From Archangium sp. (lineage in GTDB: Bacteria > Myxococcota > Myxococcia > Myxococcales > Myxococcaceae): 64,000 nucleotides of DNA. Positions 1 through 10,351 of the stretch are shown here, in pieces; the stretch's first letter is position 1, and every line of letters starts with the position of its first letter. The stretch lies in the NCBI GenBank assembly GCA_030695565.1, contig JAUYRZ010000083.1:1-64000 (forward strand). The letters are read 5' to 3'. The notes beneath the pieces are model-generated. The model was not told the origin of the DNA. It saw only the letters and a program-made list of their open reading frames with translations, and did not search any database. The position numbers and the translations under genes were made by a program.

Positions 1-1
1 C

Positions 2-133
2 GAGTACTTCGGTGTTCCGGCTGCTCTGTACACAGACCTGCTCTCAGCTCACTCCAAGGGCACGTTTGTCACCCGCTTTATCCGCGGCCACTTCCCGTTC
101 CGTCGGCTGGGGCAGCCAAGCGATCTGACGTAG
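2..133 (+). CDS. C-terminal fragment of a KTSC-domain-like protein (gene truncated by window start)
   Basis: Open frame from base 2: EYFGVPAALYTDLLSAHSKGTFVTRFIRGHFPFRRLGQPSDLT*, with the KTSC-like pattern 'YFGVP..LY..LL.A.SKG.F....IR..FP.RRL'. Not in the supplied ORF track because it lacks a start. Confidence 0.6.
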   Translation, partial: EYFGVPAALYTDLLSAHSKGTFVTRFIRGHFPFRRLGQPSDLT

Positions 134-174
134 TAGTGCTAGGACCGCACGAAGGAGTTCGGGCCTGCGGTGCG

Positions 175-1902
175 TCAGGACTTCGATTGCTTGGCAAGGA
201 GCAAGACCGCCTCTACAAACTCGCGCAACTCCTTCACGAGCGGCGCAAGTTCTGTCTCGATAAGGGTGCGATCGAGCCCGGCCACGCAGTTAGCAATTTG
301 ACGCTTGTCCTTGAGCCGGTTCGATTGGAGTTTCTGTGCAGCAAGCTCGAATCTGGCTAGGCCTTTGACTTCAGACACGAGTTTGAGAATCTCACTTTTG
401 TTCCCATCGAATCCCATTGCGACGAGCACGGCATCGAATATGGGTAGCGTGAAGTAATCTTCGATATCGCCTTGGATGAGTTCGGCGTGATGTATTCTAT
501 TCTTGTCACAGTAGTCAGCGAATACTTCCCGTTCCTTGGGGGGGGCCGACCCTGTTTTGTCCAGCAGTACTCCGATGTCGCCGAAGGGCATGGCGCGACG
601 AAGCACGTCAAACACGCGCCGGTGTCCTTTGACAATGTTTCCGTCACCCTCAAGATGCTCGACCGCGAAGAAGCCTGCTTCCGGACTGAGTTCTCGTATC
701 CAATCCAGAATCATTGAGAAGATGACAACGTCGGTTTCCCCCTCGCAAACGATGACGCCTGAGTGACCAACGAGTCGCGAGGGTTCGGTGCCAAGCTCGC
801 GGAGTGCACTCCAAATTGCGCGAGCATCTTCGATGCCCTTTACGATGCTTTTGGGAGGTTCGCGGCGGACGAAGTAGCGGCCGCCTACGATAGGGCTGTT
901 GATTATCCCTTCGTCATGAGTGGCGACATAAACCGACTTTGCGTGTTCTTGTGCTTCGCGGTTTAGAAATGCAATTAGACGTTGTTGCGTCCTTCCGTGG
1001 AGTCGGAGACCGGGTTCGTCCAGTAGCAAATCCTCGTGCGGGTGCGAAACCGCATTTGCGATCAGCAGGACAAGGTCGCGCAGACCGTCGCCGCAGGCCC
1101 CTATCTCTCTGCCCGCGCCCTTCTCGTTTGGTTCGCGGATGTACAGCGTCCGTTCCAAGGGATTGGAGTCTCCTTGGTATGTCTCAAAGTCAAGCCCCTC
1201 TGTAATATCAGTGAAGGCGTGTCGAATTTGCGTGTATGTGCTGCGCGACTTGGTTGAGGTGTTGAGGTTCTCTAAATATGTAATCGCATTTTGAAGGTCA
1301 TCGATAGAGCCCTTGTTGGTTAGGTTAGAGAGCGCGGAGAAATGTCGATTTGTTTGGACAATTCTAACTCGTCTAATCGCGAAGTCTGCTGTTAGTGGCC
1401 CGCTATTGAAGCCGATTTGTGACATCGCTGTCGCGAGTTCGGGGCTGTCGGCTTCGTACGCGATATTTGACCCGTCACGATCCCAGGTGAACGTTATCGA
1501 TAGTCGGGCGGCGTTGTCCCAGCCATGGTTGTTCTGGTTGTATCGTCCATGGACCAATTCCATCAGGTTCGGCACGAGAGAGTCGAGTGTGGTCAGGGGG
1601 ACCGATTCCGATACTCGAGCTTTGCCCAACGCGTGGAGGAGTCTCGTTTTTCCGCTGTTGTTGGGTCCGGCAATTACGTGAACCCCAGGAGAAGCGGTCA
1701 AGGCCGCCTTGAGGTCAAACTGCGCTTCATCGTGAAGGCGAAAGTGTTTCCCGTGAGCGAGCACTTGGTGGGTCCCTTGGCTTTGTTTTCCTGTTGCTGT
1801 GGTGCGCTTGGTCTGACCTCGGATCAAGCCATGGAGGCGTAACGCCTGCATCTCTTTTGTCGCGCGCGCTAACTCAGGGAATGCCAGTGACGGCGAACTC
1901 AC
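175..1902 (-). CDS. OLD-family-like ATPase (AAA domain plus TOPRIM)
   Basis: Walker A GPNNSGKT, Walker B LLLDEPGLRLHG, TOPRIM-like VIVCEGETDVV ... GVLLDKTG. Local sequence is less GC-biased than the rest of the window. Confidence 0.75.
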   Translation of the reverse strand: MSSPSLAFPELARATKEMQALRLHGLIRGQTKRTTATGKQSQGTHQVLAHGKHFRLHDEAQFDLKAALTASPGVHVIAGPNNSGKTRLLHALGKARVSESVPLTTLDSLVPNLMELVHGRYNQNNHGWDNAARLSITFTWDRDGSNIAYEADSPELATAMSQIGFNSGPLTADFAIRRVRIVQTNRHFSALSNLTNKGSIDDLQNAITYLENLNTSTKSRSTYTQIRHAFTDITEGLDFETYQGDSNPLERTLYIREPNEKGAGREIGACGDGLRDLVLLIANAVSHPHEDLLLDEPGLRLHGRTQQRLIAFLNREAQEHAKSVYVATHDEGIINSPIVGGRYFVRREPPKSIVKGIEDARAIWSALRELGTEPSRLVGHSGVIVCEGETDVVIFSMILDWIRELSPEAGFFAVEHLEGDGNIVKGHRRVFDVLRRAMPFGDIGVLLDKTGSAPPKEREVFADYCDKNRIHHAELIQGDIEDYFTLPIFDAVLVAMGFDGNKSEILKLVSEVKGLARFELAAQKLQSNRLKDKRQIANCVAGLDRTLIETELAPLVKELREFVEAVLLLAKQSKS

Positions 1903-2180
1903 CTTGTCGCTGGTCTACGACTCGATTCCGGAGGTGAGTCTGGTGAGCGACGTGATGGTCGCGACCGGCGCGGGCGTCGAGACGGTCCTCGAAACGCCGT
2001 CAGGAAGGACCCATCAGGTCACCAGCTCCTCTTCCTCCGAGTCGAGCCCGTCGACCCAAAATCACGTGGTCAGGTGGCTTCATCAGGCCGCACCGGCGCT
2101 GGCCGCCTTGCACTCGAAATGGCGCCTCGTGCGAGTCGAGGTCGAGGCGAGCTGGGTGTGAACACGTTAGCGTCACGCCA

Positions 2181-2915
2181 ATGGCCGCACTCGCGCTGCA
2201 GGTGTCGTGGGCTTCACCTGACGAGTATCTGACCGCGTTCAACGCTGAGATTTCACGCGGCGGGTTGTTGGTGCGAGGTGCGTCACTGGTGGGCGTGCAG
2301 GCGGGCGCCGAGGTGGTGTTGTCGGCCAGCGTCACCGGCGGTGGCTCGGCGCAGGTCTCGGCGCGCGTGGCGGCCGTCGTTCCAGGCGTGGGCGTAGCGG
2401 TGATGTTCACGGGCGGTGTGCCGGAGGAGCTCAAGATTCTGGGCAGCCCGGTGCTCGAGGCCGAAGTGCTCCTGATGGAAGAAGAAGAGGAGGACGAAGA
2501 AGAAGTGAAAGGCCCGCCCGGCCCACTCTCGGAGCGGCTCAAGAAGATGACGGTGACCGAGAAGATGCAACTCGCGCTGACGGGCACTCGTGATGAACGC
2601 ATGGCCCTGTTTCGCGACACCAACAAGTCGCTGCACATCTTCGTGTTGAAGAACCCGCGCATCGGGCTGGATGAGATTCAAGGCGCTGCCAAGTCGCCGA
2701 ATGTCTCGCCCGACGCGCTCAAGATGATCGCGGAACATCGTGAGTGGGGCAGCAACGCCATCGTGGCGGCGTCGCTGGTGCGGAACCCGAAGACGCCGAT
2801 GCCGCTCGCGATGCGGATGCTCGAGAAGGTGCCGATGAGTGAGCTCAAAGCCATCGCCAAAGGCGGCGCTCGCGACCAGCTGGTGCACGCGGCCCGGAAG
2901 AAGCTTGCGGGGTGA
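2181..2915 (+). CDS. PilZ-like domain protein with acidic linker and helical C-terminal region
   Basis: N-terminal 'ISRGGLLVRGASLVGVQAGAEVVLSASV...ARVAAVVPGVGVAVMF' resembles PilZ; acidic run MEEEEEDEEEV; helical repeat-like C-terminus. Confidence 0.55.
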   Translation: MAALALQVSWASPDEYLTAFNAEISRGGLLVRGASLVGVQAGAEVVLSASVTGGGSAQVSARVAAVVPGVGVAVMFTGGVPEELKILGSPVLEAEVLLMEEEEEDEEEVKGPPGPLSERLKKMTVTEKMQLALTGTRDERMALFRDTNKSLHIFVLKNPRIGLDEIQGAAKSPNVSPDALKMIAEHREWGSNAIVAASLVRNPKTPMPLAMRMLEKVPMSELKAIAKGGARDQLVHAARKKLAG

Positions 2916-2921
2916 CCCGGC

Positions 2922-2983
2922 CCTCACCCCAACCACCCCAACCCTCTCCCCCCTCAGCCCCCCCTCAGGGGGAGAGGGAGCAC
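2922..2983. repeat. REP-like palindromic intergenic element, copy 1
   Basis: ccctcacccc...ccctctccccc...cagggggagagggagcac; stem CCCTCTCCCCC/GGGGGAGAGGG. Confidence 0.65.
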
Positions 2984-3021
2984 AGGAGACAGAGGGGTCC
3001 CGAGGGGATACAGGCTGACGG

Positions 3022-4696
<1,675 letters not shown>

Positions 4697-4725
<29 letters not shown>

Positions 4726-4818
4726 TCAGCTCGCGATGGCGCCCGAGGGCGTGGTGCTGCGCTCGAAAAGCGCGAGCACTTCGTCTTCCGGGAACGCACT
4801 GGTCGGGAGCGTCGCCCC
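4697..4818. repeat. Junction duplication, copy A (ABC-F 3' end plus redoxin C-terminal remnant)
   Basis: aagaccaagcagaagcagccgcg...gaacgcactggtcgggagcgtcgcc is nearly identical to 6799..6922. The minus strand still reads ATLPTSAFPEDEVLALFERSTTPSGAIAS*. Confidence 0.9.
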
Positions 4819-4822
4819 GGCG
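4733..4822 (-). pseudogene. C-terminal remnant of a redoxin gene (29 codons, in frame, with stop)
   Basis: Minus strand ATLPTSAFPEDEVLALFERSTTPSGAIAS* against the intact downstream gene's ATLPTSAFPEDEVLALFERSTTHPGAITG*. Confidence 0.8.
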
Positions 4823-5454
4823 CGTACAACATCGCCATTCGCGCCCACAGCCAGTCAACCCCGTCGTTGGCGTCGGAGTCGCCGCTGAGTGTCGAGGTCG
4901 TACTCCGGTCGACGAGGTTTGGGCTCGCGGACCTGCTCGCGGTGACGCCGGCGAGCAGTCAACCGATGCGCCTGGTCGCGGAAGACGACCCGACGGCCGG
5001 GCTGCCCGGCCTCGTGGTGACGTTCACGCTCGCGGTGCCAGGAGCCGTGCAAAGGCGGCGTCGCAAAACGCGCGGTACTGCTGCTGCGCAACGGTCAGCA
5101 CGTCGAGCGCAGAAGGCGTCTGACCCGGCGGAAGAAGAGGCTCGACGTAAATGAGCTTCTTCGAAGGGCCCATCAGGTCGTGAAGAAGAAACCCAAGGTC
5201 GAACAGGGGCAGCGCCAGGCGATCGGTGGCGGCGCGCTCACCACCTGGAAGCGCACCGCCATGGGGAGGCTCAGCGTCCACTGCCGATGCGCGACGCGCG
5301 GGAGCCCCGGTTCAGTGCAGCGACCCGCTCGGCCCCCATCTCGCGAGGTTGCGCTGTTTTGCCGCGTGCTACTGGGGGTGCCCATGCGAGTTGTCGCGCT
5401 CCGAGGTCACCGATGCCAATGAGAGCTCAGGCGAATACGACCAGAAGGCAAGGC

Positions 5455-6543
5455 ATGACCGGCGAGGGTGGGTGCACTCGTATCTGGCGGGACGAGCGCT
5501 TCGAGGTGCTCGCCTTCGACGACGGTGAGCACCTCGTGCAGCGCGCGAGCGATGGAGCAATCATTGCCCTCGGCTCCGCGGAGGACCGGGTGTTGGTCGA
5601 GGGCGCCGGGCCGGGGCTCAGGCTCGCAGCCGCGGGCGGTGGACGCCTGCTCGTCCATGAGGGTGGCGTGCTCCGCCTGCTCGGAAGGGCTGGCCTCAGA
5701 GAGCTCCGGCGAATCACGCTCGGCGGGCAGTTGGGCGCTGCCCGCCTCGTCACCGGTGGTGTGTTCTTCGTGCAGCGACTCAATGACGAAGCCTCTGAGT
5801 ACATCTGGTCGCCCGACGAGGGCCGGCAAGAGTCGTTCGGCCAGACGAGCACCATATCGCAGGGGTGCTACCCGGCGCTGGCGGCGGACGGGCGTCACCT
5901 CGCGTGGTTCGTCTGTCGACAGGAACGGGACTTGAAGTCGGCGATGCGCTTCGACGACGGCCGGAGCGTCGCGCAGGACTCGCTCGGCGTGCCGGAGCTG
6001 GACCTCGCTCGGCTTGATCTGGACTCGGGCCGGCTGGTGGTGACCGAGCTGCCCGCGCCGGTGCGCTCGCTCGCGTTGAGCGGCGGTCGCACCTGGCTCT
6101 TGCTGCACAGGTCAGCGGCGTCGGTGCTCATCGGACTCTGGGACGGGGGAGACGTGAAGTACCAGGACCTGCCCGCCGCGCTTGGCGAACTCACCGTCGT
6201 CGGCGCGCATGCCTTCGCCCTTCAGCCGCGGATCGATGACAAACCCGCAATGCTCTGGCGCATCGCGCTGGATACGGGCCGCGCCGAGCCCGTCGCCTCG
6301 GCCCGCGAAGGCCACCTCTTCAATCTCATCGCTGGCGGCTGCGCTGTTCACTGGCTCGAAGGGCAGCACGAGTCGAGCCTTCTGATGGCGAGCATCTTCG
6401 GTGGCGCGACCGGGCCCGCTGGCAGCGCCGTGTGCACGCTGCCCCTCGGTCCCGCCCCGGAGCAGCTTGCCGTGAAGAAGAAGGCCACGAAGAAGCTGAA
6501 CCTGCGCGCTCCGAAGAAGGCCGGCTCCAAACGCCGGAAGTAG
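5455..6543 (+). CDS. Hypothetical protein, probable beta-propeller-like
   Basis: Frame of ORF 5287..6543, start chosen at ATG 5455 (MTGEGGCTRIWRDERFEVLAFDDGEHLVQR...). Successive beta-hairpin-like blocks; Lys-rich C-terminus. Confidence 0.55.
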   Translation: MTGEGGCTRIWRDERFEVLAFDDGEHLVQRASDGAIIALGSAEDRVLVEGAGPGLRLAAAGGGRLLVHEGGVLRLLGRAGLRELRRITLGGQLGAARLVTGGVFFVQRLNDEASEYIWSPDEGRQESFGQTSTISQGCYPALAADGRHLAWFVCRQERDLKSAMRFDDGRSVAQDSLGVPELDLARLDLDSGRLVVTELPAPVRSLALSGGRTWLLLHRSAASVLIGLWDGGDVKYQDLPAALGELTVVGAHAFALQPRIDDKPAMLWRIALDTGRAEPVASAREGHLFNLIAGGCAVHWLEGQHESSLLMASIFGGATGPAGSAVCTLPLGPAPEQLAVKKKATKKLNLRAPKKAGSKRRK

Positions 6544-6798
6544 TCGAAGCGACAGGTTCGCTTCGGGTTCGGCCCCGGCGCCGCGTGACCGGAGAGCACC
6601 GGTTCACGCAGTCCCCTCGATGGCGAAGACGAGCTCGATCAGGCGGCCCTCTTCCCGGTCGAGCAGCTGCCCCTCGAGCCCAAATGACGAAACAAGAGGC
6701 CCTTGGCGACCGTCGCCCTCGCCGCGATCGCATTGGTGGATGCGCTCTCGTGTCGCGGCGTTGGTACCGGGCGATCGCACGCTCGAAGAGCCGAAGAA

Positions 6799-6922
6799 CA
6801 AGCAGAAGAACAAGCAGAAGCAGCCGCGCTGATCAGCCGGTGATGGCGCCCGGATGCGTGGTGCTGCGCTCGAACAGCGCGAGCACTTCGTCTTCGGGGA
6901 ACGCGCTGGTCGGGAGCGTCGC
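6799..6922. repeat. Junction duplication, copy B
   Basis: aagaacaagcagaagcagccgcgctgatcag...gaacgcgctggtcgggagcgtcgccc matches 4697..4818. Confidence 0.9.
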
Positions 6923-7306
6923 CCTGACCAGCACCACCACGTTGCCCTGGCCGTCGGTCACCACCGTGCCTGACTGCTGGACGATTCCGAAGAGCACCTT
7001 GCTCAGCCCCACGTCGTTGTGTGCTTCGCTGCCCGACACGACGGGGAAAGGCGTCTTCAGACTCGACGCGACCTCCGCGGCGCCGGCTGCATCGGGCACC
7101 ACGATGGCGACCGTGAAGCCCGCTGCTTCGGCCTGCGACGCGAACTGCACCAGTCGCTTCACGTGGGCGCGGCACACGGCGCAGTTGGCGGCTCGCATGA
7201 AGTAGAGCAGCGCACCGCTGCGACCCGGAGTGACCCGGAAGGGAGACCCTCGGTACGCGAGCGTGAGCTTCGGCAGGGAGTCACCGGTTTTGATGAGGTT
7301 GGGCAT
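6833..7306 (-). CDS. Redoxin / AhpC-TSA-like thioredoxin-fold protein
   Basis: MPNLIKTGDSLPKLTL...ALLYFMRAANCAVCRAHVKRLVQFA...FPVVSG; CxxC within a thioredoxin-like fold. Confidence 0.75.
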   Translation of the reverse strand: MPNLIKTGDSLPKLTLAYRGSPFRVTPGRSGALLYFMRAANCAVCRAHVKRLVQFASQAEAAGFTVAIVVPDAAGAAEVASSLKTPFPVVSGSEAHNDVGLSKVLFGIVQQSGTVVTDGQGNVVVLVRATLPTSAFPEDEVLALFERSTTHPGAITG

Positions 7307-7397
7307 GGGGGCCGAAGTTAACGCCGGGCCTCCAGTACTTCACGTCGTACACAGTTCTTAACGGCGCGACCCATCGGTCGAACGCTATCCCTGCGAC

Positions 7398-8303
7398 ATG
7401 AGCGAACGACTCGGCGCGAAGACCACCGCACAGCAGGCACTTCAGGGGCAGTCGCTTTTCGGCAAGCAGGCGATCGTCACCGGCGCCTCTTCGGGCCTGG
7501 GCATCGAGACCACCCGCGTGCTCGCGCTCGCCGGCGCCGATGTGGTGATGGCCGTGCGCAACATGAAGGCGGGTGAAGAAGTCGCCACCACGCTGCGCGC
7601 GAGTCTCCCCGCGGGGAGCGGCAAGCTCGAGGTCAAGCCGCTCGACCTGACGGATCTCGCGTCGGTGCGCCGCTTCAGCGACGAGTGGATCGCCAGTGGT
7701 CGCGCGCTCCACCTGCTCATCAACAACGCGGGCGTGATGGCCACGCCTGAGGGCAAGACCGTGCAGGGCTTCGAGCTGCAGCTGGGCACGAACCATCTGG
7801 GTCACTTCGCGCTGACCACGGGGCTGCTGCCCGCGCTCGAACGCTCCGCCCCGGCGCGCATCGTGGTGGTGTCGAGTGGTTTGCACACGCGCGGCAAGGG
7901 TGAACGGTTGCTCGCGACGCTGGAGGGCAAGCCGGTTCCGTACACGCCGTATGGTGCGTATGGCGATTCGAAGCTGGCCAACGTGTTGTTCGCGAAGGCG
8001 CTGGCCAAGCGGCTGCCCGCGGGGGTCGAGGTGTTCTCGCTGCACCCCGGGGTGATCCCCACGCCGTTGAGCCGCAGCATGGGCGCGATGGGCGCGGTGT
8101 TCCGCACGGTGGGCAAGCTCTTCATGAAGACGGTGGAGCAGGGCGCGGCGACCTCCATCTTCGCCGCGACCGCACCTCAGCTTGCGGGGCAGTCGGGCGC
8201 GTATCTGGCGGACTGCCGCGTGGCTCAGCCCACGAAGGAAGCGCTCGATCCGTCGTTGATCGACAAGGTGTGGGCTCAGAGCGAGAAGGCCATCAGGGCT
8301 TGA
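7398..8303 (+). CDS. SDR-family oxidoreductase
   Basis: IVTGASSGLGIET (TGxxxGxG), NNAGVMATP, VVSSG...YTPYGAYGDSKLAN (YxxxK-type). Confidence 0.92.
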   Translation: MSERLGAKTTAQQALQGQSLFGKQAIVTGASSGLGIETTRVLALAGADVVMAVRNMKAGEEVATTLRASLPAGSGKLEVKPLDLTDLASVRRFSDEWIASGRALHLLINNAGVMATPEGKTVQGFELQLGTNHLGHFALTTGLLPALERSAPARIVVVSSGLHTRGKGERLLATLEGKPVPYTPYGAYGDSKLANVLFAKALAKRLPAGVEVFSLHPGVIPTPLSRSMGAMGAVFRTVGKLFMKTVEQGAATSIFAATAPQLAGQSGAYLADCRVAQPTKEALDPSLIDKVWAQSEKAIRA

Positions 8304-8337
8304 GCCTCGGGGGCCATCTCTGTCGCCCAGCACAGCC

Positions 8338-8379
8338 CCTCACCCCGACCCTCTCCCCGCTTTCGCAGGGAGAGGGAGC
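8338..8379. repeat. REP-like palindromic element, copy 2 (supplies LysR gene 3' end)
   Basis: cctcaccccgaccctctccccgctttcgcagggagagggagcac. Confidence 0.75.
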
Positions 8380-9278
8380 ACGGCGTTGGCGGCGGCGAGC
8401 ACCGCCTCACGCAGCCAACGATGCGCTGGTTGTTGCTGACGATGCGGGTGCCACATCTGCTGAACCCGCAACGGCTCGTGGGCCAGGTGAACCGGCGCCA
8501 GTTGAATGGGAAACGCTTCGGCGAAGCGGCGCGCGACTCGTTCGGGAAGTGCGGCGATGAGATCCGTGCTCGCCAGCACCCAGGGCGCCACCAGGTAGTG
8601 CGGCGTGTAGAGCACCACGTTGCGCTTCAACTTCGCCCTGCGATCGAAGCTGCCTTCCGTGCCACCGCGCGGCGCGACGTGCAGCTGGGGCAGTGAGAGG
8701 TCAAGCCGCTCCGGGTGACGCAAGGCCGGGTGGCGCTTCCGGCCCGCCAGCACAAAGTGTTCCTTCACCAGCACCTGCCTCTTGAGCCCCCGCGGCGCGC
8801 GATCGCCCGGAGCGAGATCGAACACGCCGATGACCAGATCGAGCTCACCCGATTCCAGCTCGGTGCTCGGGAAGTCGCGCGGCAACGGCACCACGCGCAG
8901 CTTGAGGCCCGCATAGCGCCTCAGCTCCATCGCCAGCTGCGGCAACACGATCAACTGCGCGTGGTCGCTCGCCGCGATCACGAAGGTCTGCTGCGCCGTC
9001 GCCGGAGAAAACGGTGCGGGCGGGTTGAGCGCTTCCTGCAGTTGGCGCAGCGCGAGGGTGAGCGGCCCTCGCAGCTCGAGCGCACGCGCCGTGGGCACCA
9101 TGCCGGTCTTGCCCCTCACGAAGAGTGGATCCTCCAGCGCGTCACGAAGCCTCGCCAACGCATTGCTCGTCGCCGGCTGGGAGAGCCGTAGCCGGGCCGC
9201 GGCCTTGCCGACGCTCTGCTCCAGGAACAACGCATCGAGCACGCGCAGCAGGTTCAAGTCGAAGTTCGCCAGATTCAT
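8340..9278 (-). CDS. LysR-family transcriptional regulator
   Basis: From M71 of ORF 8340..9488: MNLANFDLNLLRVLDALFLEQSVGKAAARLRLSQPATSNALARLRDALEDPLFVRGKTGM, a classic LysR HTH. Confidence 0.9.
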   Translation of the reverse strand: MNLANFDLNLLRVLDALFLEQSVGKAAARLRLSQPATSNALARLRDALEDPLFVRGKTGMVPTARALELRGPLTLALRQLQEALNPPAPFSPATAQQTFVIAASDHAQLIVLPQLAMELRRYAGLKLRVVPLPRDFPSTELESGELDLVIGVFDLAPGDRAPRGLKRQVLVKEHFVLAGRKRHPALRHPERLDLSLPQLHVAPRGGTEGSFDRRAKLKRNVVLYTPHYLVAPWVLASTDLIAALPERVARRFAEAFPIQLAPVHLAHEPLRVQQMWHPHRQQQPAHRWLREAVLAAANAVLPLPAKAGRGSG

Positions 9279-9369
9279 CTGGTGAATCTTCATCATCTCC
9301 ACATCGGTGCGGTCAATGGGCGCTTTCAGGTGCACCTTCAGGTTCAGTTCAACCGACACGAGGCCCGCC

Positions 9370-10299
9370 ATGAAGAAGCTGCTCCCGTTGTTGCTCACCG
9401 CCTGTTCCACCCTGCCTTCCGCTGCACCCCACACGTTCGTGCCGCTCCCCGAGGCGGTCGCGCCCCTCGAGGTCTGCTGGATCGACACCGGCGGGGTGTC
9501 CGTACCCGGCGGCTACGGCGTCGGCGGCAGCCCGGAAGCAAAGACCTGGGAAGTCACCAGCGCCGCCCTCGTCATCCGCCACCCGAAGGGCGATCTCGTG
9601 CTCGACACCGGCATCTCCACCCAGGCCCAGGAAGAGAGCCGCGAGCTCGGCGGCTGGAGTGCCTTCGTCTTCGGCCAGACCGCCGGTCGCAACCTCCCGC
9701 GCCGCAACCTCGCCGACTCGCTCACCGCGCTCGGTGTGACCCGGCCGCTGGCGCTGCTGCTGTCTCACGCGCACGCAGATCACGCAGGCGGGGTCTCGGC
9801 CGTTCCCGACGTTCCAGTCTGGCTCGCCGCGGAAGAGAAGGCGTGGGTGGAAGCGAAGACGAGCGCGGTGCTCCCCGCCCAGGCGCGCGCGATGACCGGC
9901 CGCATGGTGCCCATTCCGTTCGCCGAGAAGCCCTTCGCGAACTACGACGCCAGCTTCGACGTGTTCGGCGACGGCAGCGTGGTGGTGGTGCCGACGTTCG
10001 GCCACACGCCCGGCAGCGTGGCGACCTTCGTCACCGTCTCAGCGACGAAGCGCTTCGTGCACGTGGGCGATGTGATCAACCTCGGCGAATCCATCGACCG
10101 CAAGGTGGGCAAGTCGTGGCTGATGCGCACGCTGACCGATGAAGACGACGCCGCCACGAAGGCTCAGGTCGCGAAGCTCGTGCAGTTGAGGGAGGCAGAC
10201 CCGGCGCTGACCATTCTGGCTGCGCACGATCGCCCTGCGTTCCTTCAACTGTTCGGGAACGACGACGGTGCACTGCCTCCTTGCATTGGCGCGCGCTGA
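9370..10299 (+). CDS. MBL-fold metallo-hydrolase, predicted lipoprotein
   Basis: MKKLLPLLLTACSTL lipobox-like signal; SHAHADHAGG (HxHxDH); FGHTPGS; VHVGDVINL. Confidence 0.85.
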   Translation: MKKLLPLLLTACSTLPSAAPHTFVPLPEAVAPLEVCWIDTGGVSVPGGYGVGGSPEAKTWEVTSAALVIRHPKGDLVLDTGISTQAQEESRELGGWSAFVFGQTAGRNLPRRNLADSLTALGVTRPLALLLSHAHADHAGGVSAVPDVPVWLAAEEKAWVEAKTSAVLPAQARAMTGRMVPIPFAEKPFANYDASFDVFGDGSVVVVPTFGHTPGSVATFVTVSATKRFVHVGDVINLGESIDRKVGKSWLMRTLTDEDDAATKAQVAKLVQLREADPALTILAAHDRPAFLQLFGNDDGALPPCIGAR

Positions 10300-10312
10300 G
10301 CTGGCGACTCGA

Positions 10313-10351
10313 CCCTCACCCCGATCCTCTCCCGGGGGGAGCGGGAGCACT
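10313..10351. repeat. REP-like palindromic element, copy 3 (supplies histidine kinase gene 3' end)
   Basis: cctcaccccgatcctctcccggggggagcgggagcac. Confidence 0.75.

Noticed and set aside
1904-2161. 85-aa plus ORF between the OLD-like gene and the PilZ-like gene
   Set aside because: No recognisable domain, Ser-rich low-complexity middle; probably intergenic or decayed sequence, and I could not support a gene.
6790-6830. Short AAGAACAAGCAG tandem repeat as a microsatellite of interest
   Set aside because: Only about two units; it is explained as the Lys/Gln-coding ABC-F tail in the junction duplication.
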